A stretch of 64,000 nt of DNA from the NCBI GenBank assembly GCA_951640165.1, contig OX621245.1, forward strand, positions 23,738,330 to 23,802,329, read 5' to 3'. Made by a program: the position numbers and the translations under genes. The notes under the pieces are model-generated. The model searched no databases. It saw nothing but the letters and a program-made list of their open reading frames with translations, and was not told where the DNA came from. The stretch is from Pseudoips prasinana (Eukaryota > Arthropoda > Insecta > Lepidoptera > Nolidae). Shown piece by piece: positions 21,945 through 33,500 of this stretch; the first letter of the stretch is position 1; each line of letters opens with the position of its first letter.

Positions 21945-22045
21945 CCTTGGGAATACCAGCACACTGCATACTGATCCCAAACTAGGCAGTGCCTGTACTG
22001 TGGCAACCAGACAACTGATAAATATAGGTACTTATATATTTCTAA
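21945..22045 (-). repeat. SINE-A-like relic
   Basis: CTGATCCCAAACTAGGCAGT and CTGTGGCAACCAGACAACTG: the 3' half of a diverged SINE-A variant, like the relic near 8735. Confidence 0.6.
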
Positions 22046-22049
22046 CTAA

Positions 22050-22145
22050 TATAATGCTGACAGCATAGAATATCGCCACCTCATCTCATCCCCTGGGAGG
22101 CGTAGCAGTCGTCCCGGGAGGCCTTTGTCCAGCAGTGGACATCTT
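22050..22145 (+). repeat. SINE-B, internally deleted
   Basis: GCTGACAGCATAGAATATCG, ATCTCATCCCCTGGGAGGCG and then directly the tail GAGGCCTTTGTCCAGCAGTG. The central body is missing. Confidence 0.65.
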
Positions 22146-22904
22146 GACTTCCTCACCCTCAAGCTTCAAATTAAATTATTGATTTGTCCTAAAAATGTTT
22201 GTCAATAGACTTGACAGTATATACGTGAACCACTGCTGCATCATGCATATATAAAACATATGCGTCATGTAGCAGTGGTATAATTGTAATAAATGTTTTG
22301 TTTGTGTTATTGTGAGTATGTAATATCTTTAAATGTATCTACTAACATTAATTTTACATTAAAATTGGTTACGTGGGCCTTGTTACCTGTTAATAAATAA
22401 TGTATTATTATTATTAACATTCTTTAACCGTCTTCGCAAACATAATAAATACAGCATGTAATTTAAATGCAGCAAATTCATTGAATGCGTTTTTTTGAAA
22501 CAGTATGAAAAACACGGTAAACTGAAAATATTGAAAGAATATACAAAATATTGTGCACAAAATTGACGATGGCGCGCACTAACAGGAAAAATCTTGAAAT
22601 ACTGCAATTTTAATTTCCGGTTTTAACGTGATCTAGTATGTTCCTGAAAAAACTCAATTTAAACGCTTTGCTTTATTTAAATAACACCTCGTGTATATTT
22701 TTTGAAATTTTTTTTGTCCTTTAATGGTATCGATAAATCGACAAAAAGATATCGATAAAATTGTCAAAATTGCTAATTTGGAATCTATTATTTAGCATTT
22801 ATAAAAAGAAATCGAAATCGAAATAAACGAAGAATCAAAGAAATAGACATAGCCATGCGGAGTACGTTATAATGGCAAACAGAACAGTAGGCGCTCGGAC
22901 TAAG

Positions 22905-23115
22905 TATAAACTTATCGGATGGGCAGTGGTCACCCTCGTGTCACAGTTGTTCAAGCCGCCCAGTAGGACCCTGACATGGCTTTATGACTGTTACCAAATG
23001 GCTACAAGCGGGAACATCAGCTTAACGTGCTCTCTGAAGCACGTGACTGAGCGCACGCCTAGTTGCTTAACCTCGCCAATTGCTTACGAACTGGTGAGAG
23101 CATCTGTCTAAATGG
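22905..23115. repeat. dispersed repeat D, copy 2
   Basis: Matches 9672-9925 in order (GGGCAGTGGTCACCCTCGTG, CAGCTTAACGTGCTC, TAGTTGCTTAACCTCGCC). The open frame at 22872-23111 is incidental. Confidence 0.7.
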
Positions 23116-23254
23116 TTCATATTTATTGAAGCTTGTTTAAAAACTACTTCACTTATGTCAACGACAATTTTATGGTACCACCTCGCAAGTTTCTTCTAGT
23201 TTAATAAACATGTAAATCGGTTCTCAAATGCCGCAGTAATCGGTGTCCCCTTCT

Positions 23255-23380
23255 TTTGTATTTAAACCCCGACGCAAAAATAGGGATGTTATAAGTTTGA
23301 CGTCGATGTCTGTCTTTGTGTGTGTGTGTCTGTGGTATCGCGTCTCTCAAAGGGATGAACCGATTTTGAAGGGGTTTTTC
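23255..23380 (+). repeat. repeat H, copy 1
   Basis: CCCGACGCAAAAATAGGGAT, GTTATAAGTTTGACGT, a (GT)n stretch and GGATGAACCGATTTTGAAGG. A second copy is at 29255-29420. Its class is unknown. Confidence 0.65.
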
Positions 23381-23867
23381 AAATGAAAGCCAGTTTTCTT
23401 GCGGTGGTTCTTAGATATGTTTGGTTAATATCGGTCCAGTGTAAGAGTATCTGCTCTTTTCAAAAATGTCAAGCAACATTCAAAGAAGATATTTGTAGTC
23501 TAAGGTTCTACGATCTCCTAGTTACATTTCTTGTATTAGAAGCAAATACAAAGCACTTTCCTTATATTGTTTGACTGGATAGTAGCTTTTTAGCAGGATT
23601 TAGATATAATTGGTTTTTATAGAAATCTTGTTCACTGGTTGGAAAATTAACTTCGACTGCTAAGTTGTAGCCCGAACTGAAGTGGAACTGTAAGAGAGGC
23701 ATTGGACTTCGAAGTTTTTGCTGTTTCGGCTAAGATGCCATCTAGACACCAACTATCAATCTTTGAATAAATCTGTGGGACTAGTTATAAATGAACCTGA
23801 CTGCTGAATCAGAGCTCGTGGGTTCCACTCGGGACTAATCCACGATTATTCGATATGATATGACGAT

Positions 23868-24130
23868 CACCGTAGCCTAGTTGGTAGTGCTCCTGCCTAC
23901 GAAGCTGGTGGTCCTGGGTTCGAATCCCGGTAAGTGCAAATATTTGTGTGATGAGCACGAATATTTGTTTCTGAGTCATGGATGTTTTCTATGTATATAA
24001 GTATTTATCTATCTATATAAGTAGATATGTATATCGTCGCTAACTAAGCAAAGCTTGTACTATGGGTACTAGCCATAGTAAAAGCTTTGCTTAGTTTGGG
24101 GCTAGGATGATCTGTGTAACATTGTCCCTA
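23868..24130 (+). repeat. SINE-C copy, tRNA-Arg-like head
   Basis: ATCACCGTAGCCTAGTTGGT, anticodon loop CTACGAA, GGGTTCGAATCCCGG, ATGAGCACGAATATTTGTTT and GGGGCTAGGATGATCTGTGT. Close to the 8806 copy over its whole length. It has a small inverted duplication near its 3' end (AAGCAAAGCTTGTACTATGG and its inverse). Confidence 0.88.
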
Positions 24131-24384
24131 TATATTTAAAAGTGTATAAAAAAGTGTATTCGTTATGTCTGAGTGTAATTTATCTAAAATATGTACATAT
24201 GTTTATCAGTTGTCTGTATGTATTTTTAACAGCTGGGAGTTTAGGATATGTACGCTCGTGTCTCGGAGGCATCTGTCTGTCTTGCACCTGAACTCTCCCA
24301 GGTTGTGTCGGATGGCTGTCCTGTATCAGGACTATGAGTATGAAAGTGCATCTTGTGTTTGCCCAAACACCCCCGCACCATAAT

Positions 24385-24545
24385 CACACTAATATTATTA
24401 AAATTTTGTGAGTCGTCTTTTTCATGTCTAAACAGCTGGAGAGATTTGAATAAAATTTGGTATAGAGTTAGCTGATACCCTGGATTAACACATTGGCTAT
24501 AATTTATAAAATTTCACGCGGGAAAATCCGCGGGTCACGTAGTTG
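24385..24545 (-). repeat. repeat G copy 5
   Basis: The minus strand shows the family end ATCACACTAATATTATTAAA (inverted) and CACGCGGGAAAATCCGCGGG. It faces copy 6 head-to-head across about 50 bp. Confidence 0.72.
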
Positions 24546-24596
24546 ACTTATCCCATTTAAGTATGCTGCCGTAGCCAATATATATATACATGTATA

Positions 24597-24778
24597 CTAG
24601 CTGGACCCCGCGGTTTTACCCGCGTTAAACTTTATTAATTATTGCCTATGTGTAAATCAAGGTGCCAGCTAATTCCGTACCAAATTTTATTAAAATCGCT
24701 CCAGCCGTTTATACGTGAAGAAGTTACAAACATACACACTCACAAACATTCAGCTTTATAATATTAGTGTGATTGTGA
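24597..24778 (+). repeat. repeat G copy 6
   Basis: CTAGCTGGACCCCGCGGTTT, TACCCGCGTTAAACTTTATT, ACGTGAAGAAGTTACAAACA and TTTATAATATTAGTGTGATT. Confidence 0.82.
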
Positions 24779-24789
24779 TATAGATATAT

Positions 24790-26340
24790 ATATTTGGATA
24801 AGTTTGAATGATAGTTAGTTGGTATATCTAAGATATATCAGCTTTTATTGAAATATATGTAGTATTGTCGATGCTATTTTTCAATAAAAACCTGCAGTGC
24901 AGTGTTACAAATGGTTGAATATTGTAGAGCTGTTAGCACGCCAATATCTGTTAAGGGAGTAGTCAGTACTCTATTTTGCGGGAACAAGATACGGTCTGCG
25001 GAATAATTTATCATGTTTAATGATTCGTGTATAAAAGTGATAGATTGTATTAGTATAATGATTCTTCCAAATTCAGAGGCGTCGGATGAAAGTATTAAAT
25101 AAAAAAATAACGAAGTTATAGATATTAGGAATACCATCGATAAAGATATGACGTGATCTATACATTTCTAAAGACTTGTTTCTAACTTCAATGGGGACGG
25201 TCCAAAATACTAAGAGATAGCATTTGTAATATTTTAGTTATAAACGAGTATGTGAAATCACTGAATAATTATTTTTTAATCATGGTTAGTTGTCATGTTA
25301 AAAGATTAACATTGATTAACGAAATCTCAAAACTAAAACATGTAAATTCTTAATTAATTAGTTATCTGATAAACATCTAATTATATTTGTAATATCATTT
25401 AAAGTATACAAAAATATTAAAAGAAACAAGGATAACGTTATGAAAAACAAATTGTACAATTGGCGGCCTTATGTGAACTCTTTCTGCATAACCTAGACAG
25501 GAATTGGAGTATGGAGATTGTGCAGTTGTCAGTCTACACAATTTAAGAAGTGGCATATATCTTACACATATATCTTTGTATATTAATGTATATGTTATAA
25601 TATATGTATTCCATAAATACATACATACATAAAATTATGATAATAAAACAAAAATTTTAGGAGCTGTTGCCGAAGTTCTATAAACCAATCGAAAGAAATT
25701 TAATTGACTTATTTGTAGTGTCAATTTCACAGTTAAAAAGACTTGAATTTGCGTAGTGAGCACCGCATTTTAAGCAACAAATACTTTGGCAAGAAATATG
25801 GTCAAATGCGTTGGCCTTTTGAATTGAAGATTATTCGTTGATTTTAGAAACCTCGTATGTGACTCATAAACCAATGAAATGAGATAGTGACGAGTAGAAG
25901 GAATACGAGTAAATTGTACAAAAGTGAGAGAATATGAGTATAGTGGCGAAGGCGAAAGTGTAGCCATTTCTGATTGTAACTAAACTCAGCCACATGATCC
26001 GGTTACCTGAGAGTAAAACTGATAACATGATTCTAGTTTTATTAAAGATTTAATATTAAACTGTCACTGAAGGTTTAAAAAGGTCAAAGATAGTTCATCA
26101 AAATTAACAGCTCACTATTTTGATATGTTTAATGAACAACCTTATTCCTCGAAATAGATTTGGTAAGCATGATTCCTGAAAAATTAACAATGCTCATTCT
26201 GATAACTGTTCTCAAGTTCTTATAACGTTAGTACTTTGTTGTCAAGTACTTCTTGTACGCACACAACAGCTTGTTTACTAAAGTTTTCTAGTAAGTAGGG
26301 CAAAAATTAAATGCTACAATTTTCTGGAAGATTAAATTAT
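24790..26340. other. gene-free AT-rich stretch
   Basis: No gene or recognised repeat. Short frames (24874-25137, 25395-25622, 25770-25967) show no conserved motif. Confidence 0.45.
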
Positions 26341-26341
26341 T

Positions 26342-26595
26342 GAACGAAGTTCCTTATCGCGCGTTGTGAAAGGGGACTAGGCGGAAAAAAATCTTACGAA
26401 AAGTTGTCACGACACTTTTTGCAGCTGTGTGGCGTGCGCATGTTTCTCTGTATGTCTCTGTCTCTCACTTATAGGAAGCAAGCCAGATATTTTCATTTCT
26501 ATTTCGCATTGAACAGTGTGGTGTCGCGACGATTATTTTTGTTGAGTGTATACAGGTTTTTTGTACATAATAAATAATAAGAAATAACTTCGTTC
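26342..26595. mobile_element. possible short DNA element
   Basis: GAACGAAGTT at 26342-26351 is matched by its exact inverse AACTTCGTTC at 26586-26595, bounding about 250 bp that includes a CpG-rich patch and CTCTGTATGTCTCTGTCTCT. A second small hairpin (GGTGTCCCTTGACACC) follows. The inverted ends are short, so this is weak. Confidence 0.3.
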
Positions 26596-26599
26596 CATC

Positions 26600-27565
26600 C
26601 GGGTGTCCCTTGACACCTCTCGAGTTTTTTTGATACATCATATATATGATAAGAGTGTTATTTTAAAAATTGTATTCATTGTACGTTTGTATTGGCATAT
26701 GAATGTTGGGATGTGACAAATAAACAAAAAAAGAAATTCGACAAAGAAAGATACGGTCCAATAGAACTCTCAGCATTATAAAGGTCATAGTTCAGGTAAA
26801 AGAGTATTCTGTCTGTAACAATCCGTTGAAATTGTTCCATTTCATTTCATTCCGCTACCTAATGCCTTGGGACTAAACATTAGACCCATAATAATATGGC
26901 TAATATAGCACACCTGTTTAGTTTTTAGTTCCTTACCTAGAATATGTGGGATTCTTCTGTCTTTGTGTATCAAAGGAAATATAGAGTTTATTTGATCCTT
27001 GCAAATTAAACATGTTTATAAGCGCCTATCGCGAAACCTCGGGCTCGTTGCTCGTTCGATGGAAGAACAAAAGGAACATTTCAAACTATGGGTTATGAGT
27101 AAATGGCAATAGTGTTGGATATTGTACATGGCCAGAAGCGTTTCTCTATGTAAACTAACCTCAATAGAAATGGAAATAAGGCAAGGAAGATCTCGTAATA
27201 AACACATCAAAAAATCAGTAAATGTTAATCATTGTATTTCTAGACATTATTTGCTATCACCACCAAAACTTGGAATTTGAGCTATGAATATGTTTAAAAA
27301 AAAAGCATAGAGTATATAACAAACAATAGGCTTTTATTAACAGAGTCATTATTGGCCTATAACAATCCAAATTATACCATTAAATAAACTGTGTCACTCA
27401 TTTCCATTAAATTATAAACGATACTTGCATGACCTATTTATGGAAACGTTTTAAAACTGAATGGAGTAGGTCATTAAAATCATCGGAAGAGGCGCATGAA
27501 ACAATCAGAAACTCACAGACGTGATAGCAAAAACTCTTTGTATTTACATAAAATGAATTGTACAT
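26600..27565. other. gene-free AT-rich stretch
   Basis: Nothing recognised. Confidence 0.45.
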
Positions 27566-27570
27566 ACGTA

Positions 27571-27704
27571 CAGACGCCAGCACATAAAGCTACCCCAATC
27601 TGTCAAATTTCCCCAATTGAAAGTGAACCTTATGCTTTTGTGATAAGTTGAAAATCTATAAAAGAAATTTGGCAGATTGGAGTAACTTGATGTGCTGGCG
27701 TCTG
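27571..27704. mobile_element. MITE, CAGACG family (copy 4)
   Basis: CAGACGCCAGCACATAAAGC to TTGATGTGCTGGCGTCTG, flanked by TA at 27569-27570 and 27705-27706. The internal segment has the same orientation as in the copy at 11521. Confidence 0.93.
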
Positions 27705-28317
27705 TACCTAAATTGATCTCGTCTTTGACTGCGCAGTCGTGACTGGGAAGCAGATTCTAAGAGCTAGTTGGCCCTAATAGAAATTTAGCCACTCAGCGTA
27801 GTCGTTCTACGAATTCGATATCGCTTCAACCATTTAATTGTAAACGTTTCCGTGATTTGATTTATTCCCTTTTAGACGGATTAGAATTCTGTACCATCTC
27901 AACGCTGGTTGCGGTGTGAAAAAAAACCTAGACCTTGGTGAAAGGATCTTATCCGTCTAGCTAGACGGAGAAATAAGCTAGCTAGCTTCGAGTGTAAATC
28001 CAACGTATATTAATTGAATGAGTTATGTTTTCGAACACAAACATTAAAAATTAAAATAAGACACAATCGCTTACATACATTTGTAATAGTTAAAACATTA
28101 GTAGTAGTATTAAAACTATGTATACAAATATGTTTATAATTTATATCAGTTTAAAGTTATTATATATATTAGCAATCCAAATCACATTTAGGACTTAATT
28201 TTTTTCTGTATTCACATAAAATAGATCAAAATAAATAAGACTCTTTATGTAAATAAACATCAACTAAAACGTATAGAATAATTTACCATTTACCATACAA
28301 TTAGATTTATACTAAAC

Positions 28318-28500
28318 TAGCTGTACCCAACGGTTTTACCCGCGTTAAACTTTACAAATTATAGCCTGTGTTATTCGGATATATAAGCTATATTACTACA
28401 AAGTTTCATTAAAATCCGTCCGGTAGTTTTACGTGAAAGAGTAACAAACATACACACTCACACACTTACAAACTTTCGCCTTTATAATATTAATGTGATT
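28318..28500 (+). repeat. repeat G copy 7
   Basis: CTAGCTGTACCCAACGGTTT, TACCCGCGTTAAACTTTACA, AAATCCGTCCGGTAGTTTTA and CTTTATAATATTAATGTGAT. Confidence 0.82.
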
Positions 28501-28539
28501 ATAGCACTGAAAGCTAGTGAAAACAAGAATTGCTATTGC

Positions 28540-28745
28540 TGTATGACGATCATCACCACCACATCCAGAGGGGGGGGGGGTAGAAGTAGTCCTGAAAGAA
28601 TATCTACCAGTGAACGGACAGCAGTATGTCTCTGTAAACATCATACTGCAAGCGTCAACCCGTCTGCCGTGGTCATAATGGCATACGGACCCATTCTTGG
28701 GGGAGGCTTTTATCTAGGGCAGTGGAAGCCATTCGGCTGACATGT
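28540..28745 (+). repeat. SINE-B copy
   Basis: CGATCATCACCACCACATCC, a G12 run near 28570, TGAACGGACAGCAGTATGTC, CATCATACTGCAAGCGTCAA, TTCTTGGGGGAGGCTTTTAT and CATTCGGCTGACATG. The usual CAGCAGTGG block is altered to GGGCAGTGG. Confidence 0.7.
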
Positions 28746-28749
28746 TTAA

Positions 28750-28975
28750 CACCTTACGTGCCGCGTGAAAAATTGTGTCTTTCCATTTGCCCCATAGGGC
28801 CCACCGGTGAGCCTTCCTTTACTGTTCCCTCCACGCCGCGCGGGTCACCCGTGAGCCAAATGACAAGTTCAGCAAAAACGCTTCCTGCAGGCCGAAAACT
28901 ACAGATATCGAACAAAACCCATATGGACGTGAGCCGCAAGGCCCTGTAGTTTAACCGATGTAGCATGGTTTTCAA
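28750..28975. other. unexplained GC-rich patch
   Basis: GC-rich, directly after the SINE-B copy (GCCCCATAGGGCCCACCGGT ... CACGCCGCGCGGGTCACCCG). Open frames exist on both strands (28722-28949 plus, 28754-28975 minus), but I recognise neither. It may be part of a larger transposable element not otherwise present here. Confidence 0.35.
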
Positions 28976-29254
28976 ATATATTCGATTTTTTTTTGTTTTA
29001 TGAAGGTTATTGTAATGACACTAGGTGTTGTTCTTATTGTAACAGGAAATATTTTTGTTTACGTATTACTTATATAATATTATGAGATAATATGTATTTT
29101 AATAAAATCAAACCATAGTAATGAAACATTTATTTAAATTCTAGAATTTTTTTTCTTTACCACATAACAAAAATAACACTTTAAACAACAATAGGGAACG
29201 AATCTACTAATGGGCACTAACTTAACTTTTTCATTTTAAAACATTTTATTAACC

Positions 29255-29420
29255 CCCGACGCAAAATGAGTGGTATTATAAGTTTGCCTGTGTGTGAGTC
29301 TGTCTGTGGCAACGTTGCTCTCAAACGGATGAACCGATTTCATTGCGGATTTATTTCATTCGATAACTACGTTTGCTTAATATCGGTTTAGTAGTTTAAA
29401 AGCATCAGTTTTTTACCAAA
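29255..29420 (+). repeat. repeat H, copy 2
   Basis: AACCCCCGACGCAAAATGAG, ATTATAAGTTTGCCTGTGTG, GTCTGTCTGTGGCAACG and ACGGATGAACCGATTTCATT, aligned with 23255-23380. Confidence 0.65.
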
Positions 29421-29424
29421 ATTA

Positions 29425-29999
29425 TGTGAATATAGTTGGAGTCGAGGGTTTTCTGACAGTAACGTTATATTTTAATCGTTTTAGTAATTATCTACTACAA
29501 ATTGACCCGAAGTTTTAAATTGTTAATTATTTTATAAATATTATTAAAATTTTTTATTCGAATTACAACCACATAAGCTGGGCGGGAATTTAGAACGTTC
29601 CTCCTTTCTGGATTCGGTTAAAAACAAAGGTAAAATTGCTGGAAGTCAGTAAAATTTAACCTGCTGAAACAATTCCCAAAACACTAAAAGCTCGAAATGG
29701 CTTCTAAGGCCTGAAATAAATCAAATTATCAATCAGACCTACTCCTGGCTCCAGTTTCCCCTACCAAGGTTACCGTTACCGATGACATCAAAGCCCAAAC
29801 GTGCCTACATAAACTGATTATTATTTCAAACAGAAGGCACTCAGAGCCCGACGATTTTCATGACGTTTTAATTACCCGAGTGGGAAGCAACTCGGTTCAT
29901 CTAAAATGTATACTTTTGCATCATGCATACAGCGTTGAGTTGCTGTTGTTATTATAGGCCGGGACAAATATGAGAAGTAGTATGCCAGGAGTGTAGGGA
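29425..29999. other. gene-free stretch
   Basis: Nothing recognised. Confidence 0.45.
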
Positions 30000-30002
30000 G
30001 TA

Positions 30003-30138
30003 CAGACGCCAGCACATCCAGCTACCCCAATCTGCCAATTTTCTTTTTAGAGATTTTCAACTTTATCACATATTCATAAGGTTCACTTTCAATTGGGGAA
30101 ATTTGACATGTTGGGGTAGCTTGATGTGCTGGCGTCTA
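30003..30138. mobile_element. MITE, CAGACG family (copy 5)
   Basis: CAGACGCCAGCACATCCAGC to TTGATGTGCTGGCGTCTA, between TA at 30001-30002 and 30139-30140. The terminal G of the right end has changed to A. Confidence 0.92.
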
Positions 30139-30403
30139 TACATGTTTTCAAGAGAATTAAGGAAGTCATTACGGTGAATAAGGGAGCGTGGGTTTTATGC
30201 CGTTAATAATAAATTAGCACGAAATATGACAATTATTTATCTTGTTATAATATCATTATTCTGTGGTTGACAATAGAAATATGGACACCGAGTTTTAGTA
30301 GCGTTAACTATAAACTTATAATATAAGTTTTATCTCTATTTACTTTTTAGTTTAGGGCTTGGAGATGTTTTTCTGATTTAAGTCAGCAGAACATTAATAC
30401 TTA

Positions 30404-30567
30404 AAGGGGGGCACCGGAGCAACATACCCGCGTTCCCGGGGCTCCCCCCATTAGGCGCCAAGAGTAGTCCAGGGCAGGAAGTTGGTGCGAGTCTGACATA
30501 CCCACCCTTTGACACTTTTTACGGGTGGCATGCGTAGGCATTTCCCCTGCCTTAACAAAAAAAAAGG
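30404..30567 (+). mobile_element. R1-clade LINE 3' tail with TSD
   Basis: A 164-bp plus-strand copy of the same 3' UTR as the LINE at 6277-8610: GGGCACCGGAGCAACATACC, GCGTTCCCGGGGCTCCCCCC and GGGTGGCATGCGTAGGCATT, ending in an A tail. Flanked by ACATTAATACTTA (30391-30403) and ACATTACTACTTA (30568-30580), a 13-bp TSD with one difference. Confidence 0.9.
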
Positions 30568-30599
30568 ACATTACTACTTAGCTTGTACATTTACGCAGT

Positions 30600-33500
30600 T
30601 TGTTGTCGATATATATTCAACTCTATAAAAAACCTTTTCTATTACTAATATTAAATGGCACGTTTCAAAATTAATTCGCTTATCCTTTGCTATCGTACCA
30701 GAAATGAAAGATTGCCAGTTTGCTTGAATAATCTTAAATTAATTTCGTTCAATCGTAAATTATTTGATATGCTTCTAAAATTACGTGACTTTTTAAAGAT
30801 TATCTTGTGCAAAAAGATTAGCAATAAGGATATATAATTTTGTAGTATATATGTTGGTAGTACCTATATATGTCTTAAACTGTAACACAATGGTACAATT
30901 ATGTTTTACAATTTAAAAATAGTATCTTATATTCACCATCGCTCATAGACAATAAAGTAATAAGAATTGACCATCCAATTTGGTTGTTCAAAATAGATAT
31001 TACATCACGTTAAACGTAAAAGGAATCTTTTCAAAATTAGTTCACGTAAAATTGTCAATGTTTCTACGTTCACATTTTGTACAAATGGAAAATTGTTTAA
31101 AACTAAATTAAAGAATATGTTAATAGAGAATGATTACTATAGTTTGTATGAGTTTTTTGCCAAAAAATAATGTGTTATTATTACTTAGATTAAATTAAAT
31201 AGACTTGTTTGTATTGCATATCACATATGGGTCGACTGTTGATCCTAAAAACTGTTACGTTATGATAAGACCTTATTGTACACAGCTACGTAATAAATAA
31301 TTCTTTATCTTTATCTTACATTTTTATGTTCACAGTTAAAATACAACAATAATTCTTAACAGTATATTTGAACAGCGAACACTAATTATCTTAAACCCTT
31401 TATACAATAAAATCAAAATTTTACTTTATTAACGTCTTTGAATAACTAATTATGCAAATGGATATCAAACTCGTTTATTAAATAGATTTTGGTTTACTTA
31501 AGACATCTTTATAAACACGTGAACGAGGAGAACATCATTATAATAAATTGATATATTTCGCTAACACGAGCCTTTGTTAAGATAAGTAATTCTCATTCAC
31601 TTCGATATTCTTCGTTAAGTATATTCCCGCGCGGTTCATCAAAGTTTCCCGCTAGGTTATCCAACTTAGGTGGATATATTTTTCGACCGTTGTCAAGGTA
31701 GACAGCGGCCTTCCGTCTCACTACTAAGTTTAGGCCTAGTTTAATTAGATAATCCTCAAGTCTGAACATGTTACTGGCAACACAATACGCCTTAATTATT
31801 TCAACTACTTTAACGTGAAGATGCTCAAAGGTATCTTACACATAGATATAATATACAATTCATAGATCGGCTTACAGTTCTAATCAGGAGCTATCAAAAA
31901 TAAAAGAGCTATGTGCGTTATTGTCATATTGTGAAGCTTATAATTCGAAGCATATTAAGGTTATTATAACAATGTAAATTCAAGTAGTATTCTTGACTAA
32001 ATTCATAAGCTATACAGTTTGGAGATATAAAACTAAGCTTTGTCTCACTATTGCAATCTAAAGAGGCATCATAAAACTCCATAATGCATTCTTGATACGA
32101 AATGTGCTAGTTTTTTATAAATTCTGGTGTGTTCCTAATATTGATTTGTTGTGCTGTTGGCGCAACCTCAGTAAGAAAGCAATTAAACAAAGCATCCTTT
32201 GTAAATTAAATATAGAAGATTAGATATTCTCAATCAGTGATTAAATGTTCCACATATGAGTTTTGTTTGAGTACTACTTAATTTAATCAATAGAATAATT
32301 TATCCGTCTATATTTGGAAGCTTGTTATTAGCAATTTTTATTAAAATATATCTCTTTTTATGTTTTGTCATTAATCTGTAAGCTTTGCTAAAAAACAATT
32401 ATGGTGCTTAAAAACCTGACTTACAGCGTCACGTTAAGCGTATTAATAAAAGTAAAGCATAGCCAATCTATGAACTAAGTGTACCGAATGTTACATCTAT
32501 GGCGTGTAGCATCATTTGAAAACTATACATTCTGATTTTTACATACTAACATGTTCTAGGTTCTTTTGAAAAAGTATTTTCAAAAAGTATTTGTAGCTTT
32601 ATCATAATATTATATACTTTATCTATAATTTAAGTGAAAAAGTCTTTTACTTTAATGATTATGATATCCTATCTACTTTAACTTTAATTCCCAAGAAATA
32701 TCTTTGAACATTAGATAGCAGAGACTATCCAAAGTATTCATTTATTAGCCAGACGGGCGTAATCTGTCATCATTAATGTGCAATCAAGGGATTTAAACAT
32801 TCTTTAAACTTTAAATCTCAATGCAACGCGACACCCGACTTAAACGCTATTTATATTTTCAGTGTTGCCACTTGGGAATTTTTCCAAGTATTAAAGAGAA
32901 AAGAAAATGATGCTCAATAGACCGTTATACGAAATTACCACCTTTATACGAGTCTTATACGGTCTAAAGGGGTAGATATAGTCAACGATTTACGATTTGG
33001 GGAACAATATAGGGGGAGAGCTTATTGGCTTTTGCCGGACGCAATTTTAGAAGCTATTCATAAGTGAAGATGGTTTATAACTGGCTTAACAGTCGTATAA
33101 TTGTATTTCTTAATCACTGATAAATTTGACTCTAAATTACTAGGAAATTATTGAAAAAGAAACTTGATCATGTAAGTATGTAATAATAAGAATTATTTCT
33201 AATGATGGCATACGCCATAGATGTAGGTAGTATTCGCTACACTAACTGTGTAGATTTCCTTATCTTTAGAGTTATCTTACTTCTATCACCTTTAATTAAA
33301 TTTAGCAAATTGTTTGCTTTCTTCAGAAACTGTAAACTCTTCTAACTGTTTTGCAAATAATTAAAACGAGTAAAATAACAATGGAAGTAACAGAATTATC
33401 ATATAATACATGTACCTTATTATACCGTGAGTGTAAATTAGAATGAGTTCATTCACATTTACAAGTAAATATTTTTTATCACTGGCGGCATTACAATGGC

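Noticed and set aside
8806..24130. Possible tRNA genes (A and B boxes with anticodon-like loops at 8806-9036, 21628, 23868 and elsewhere)
   Set aside because: Acceptor stems do not close, and every copy is followed by the same non-tRNA body in many places, so these are tRNA-derived SINE heads.
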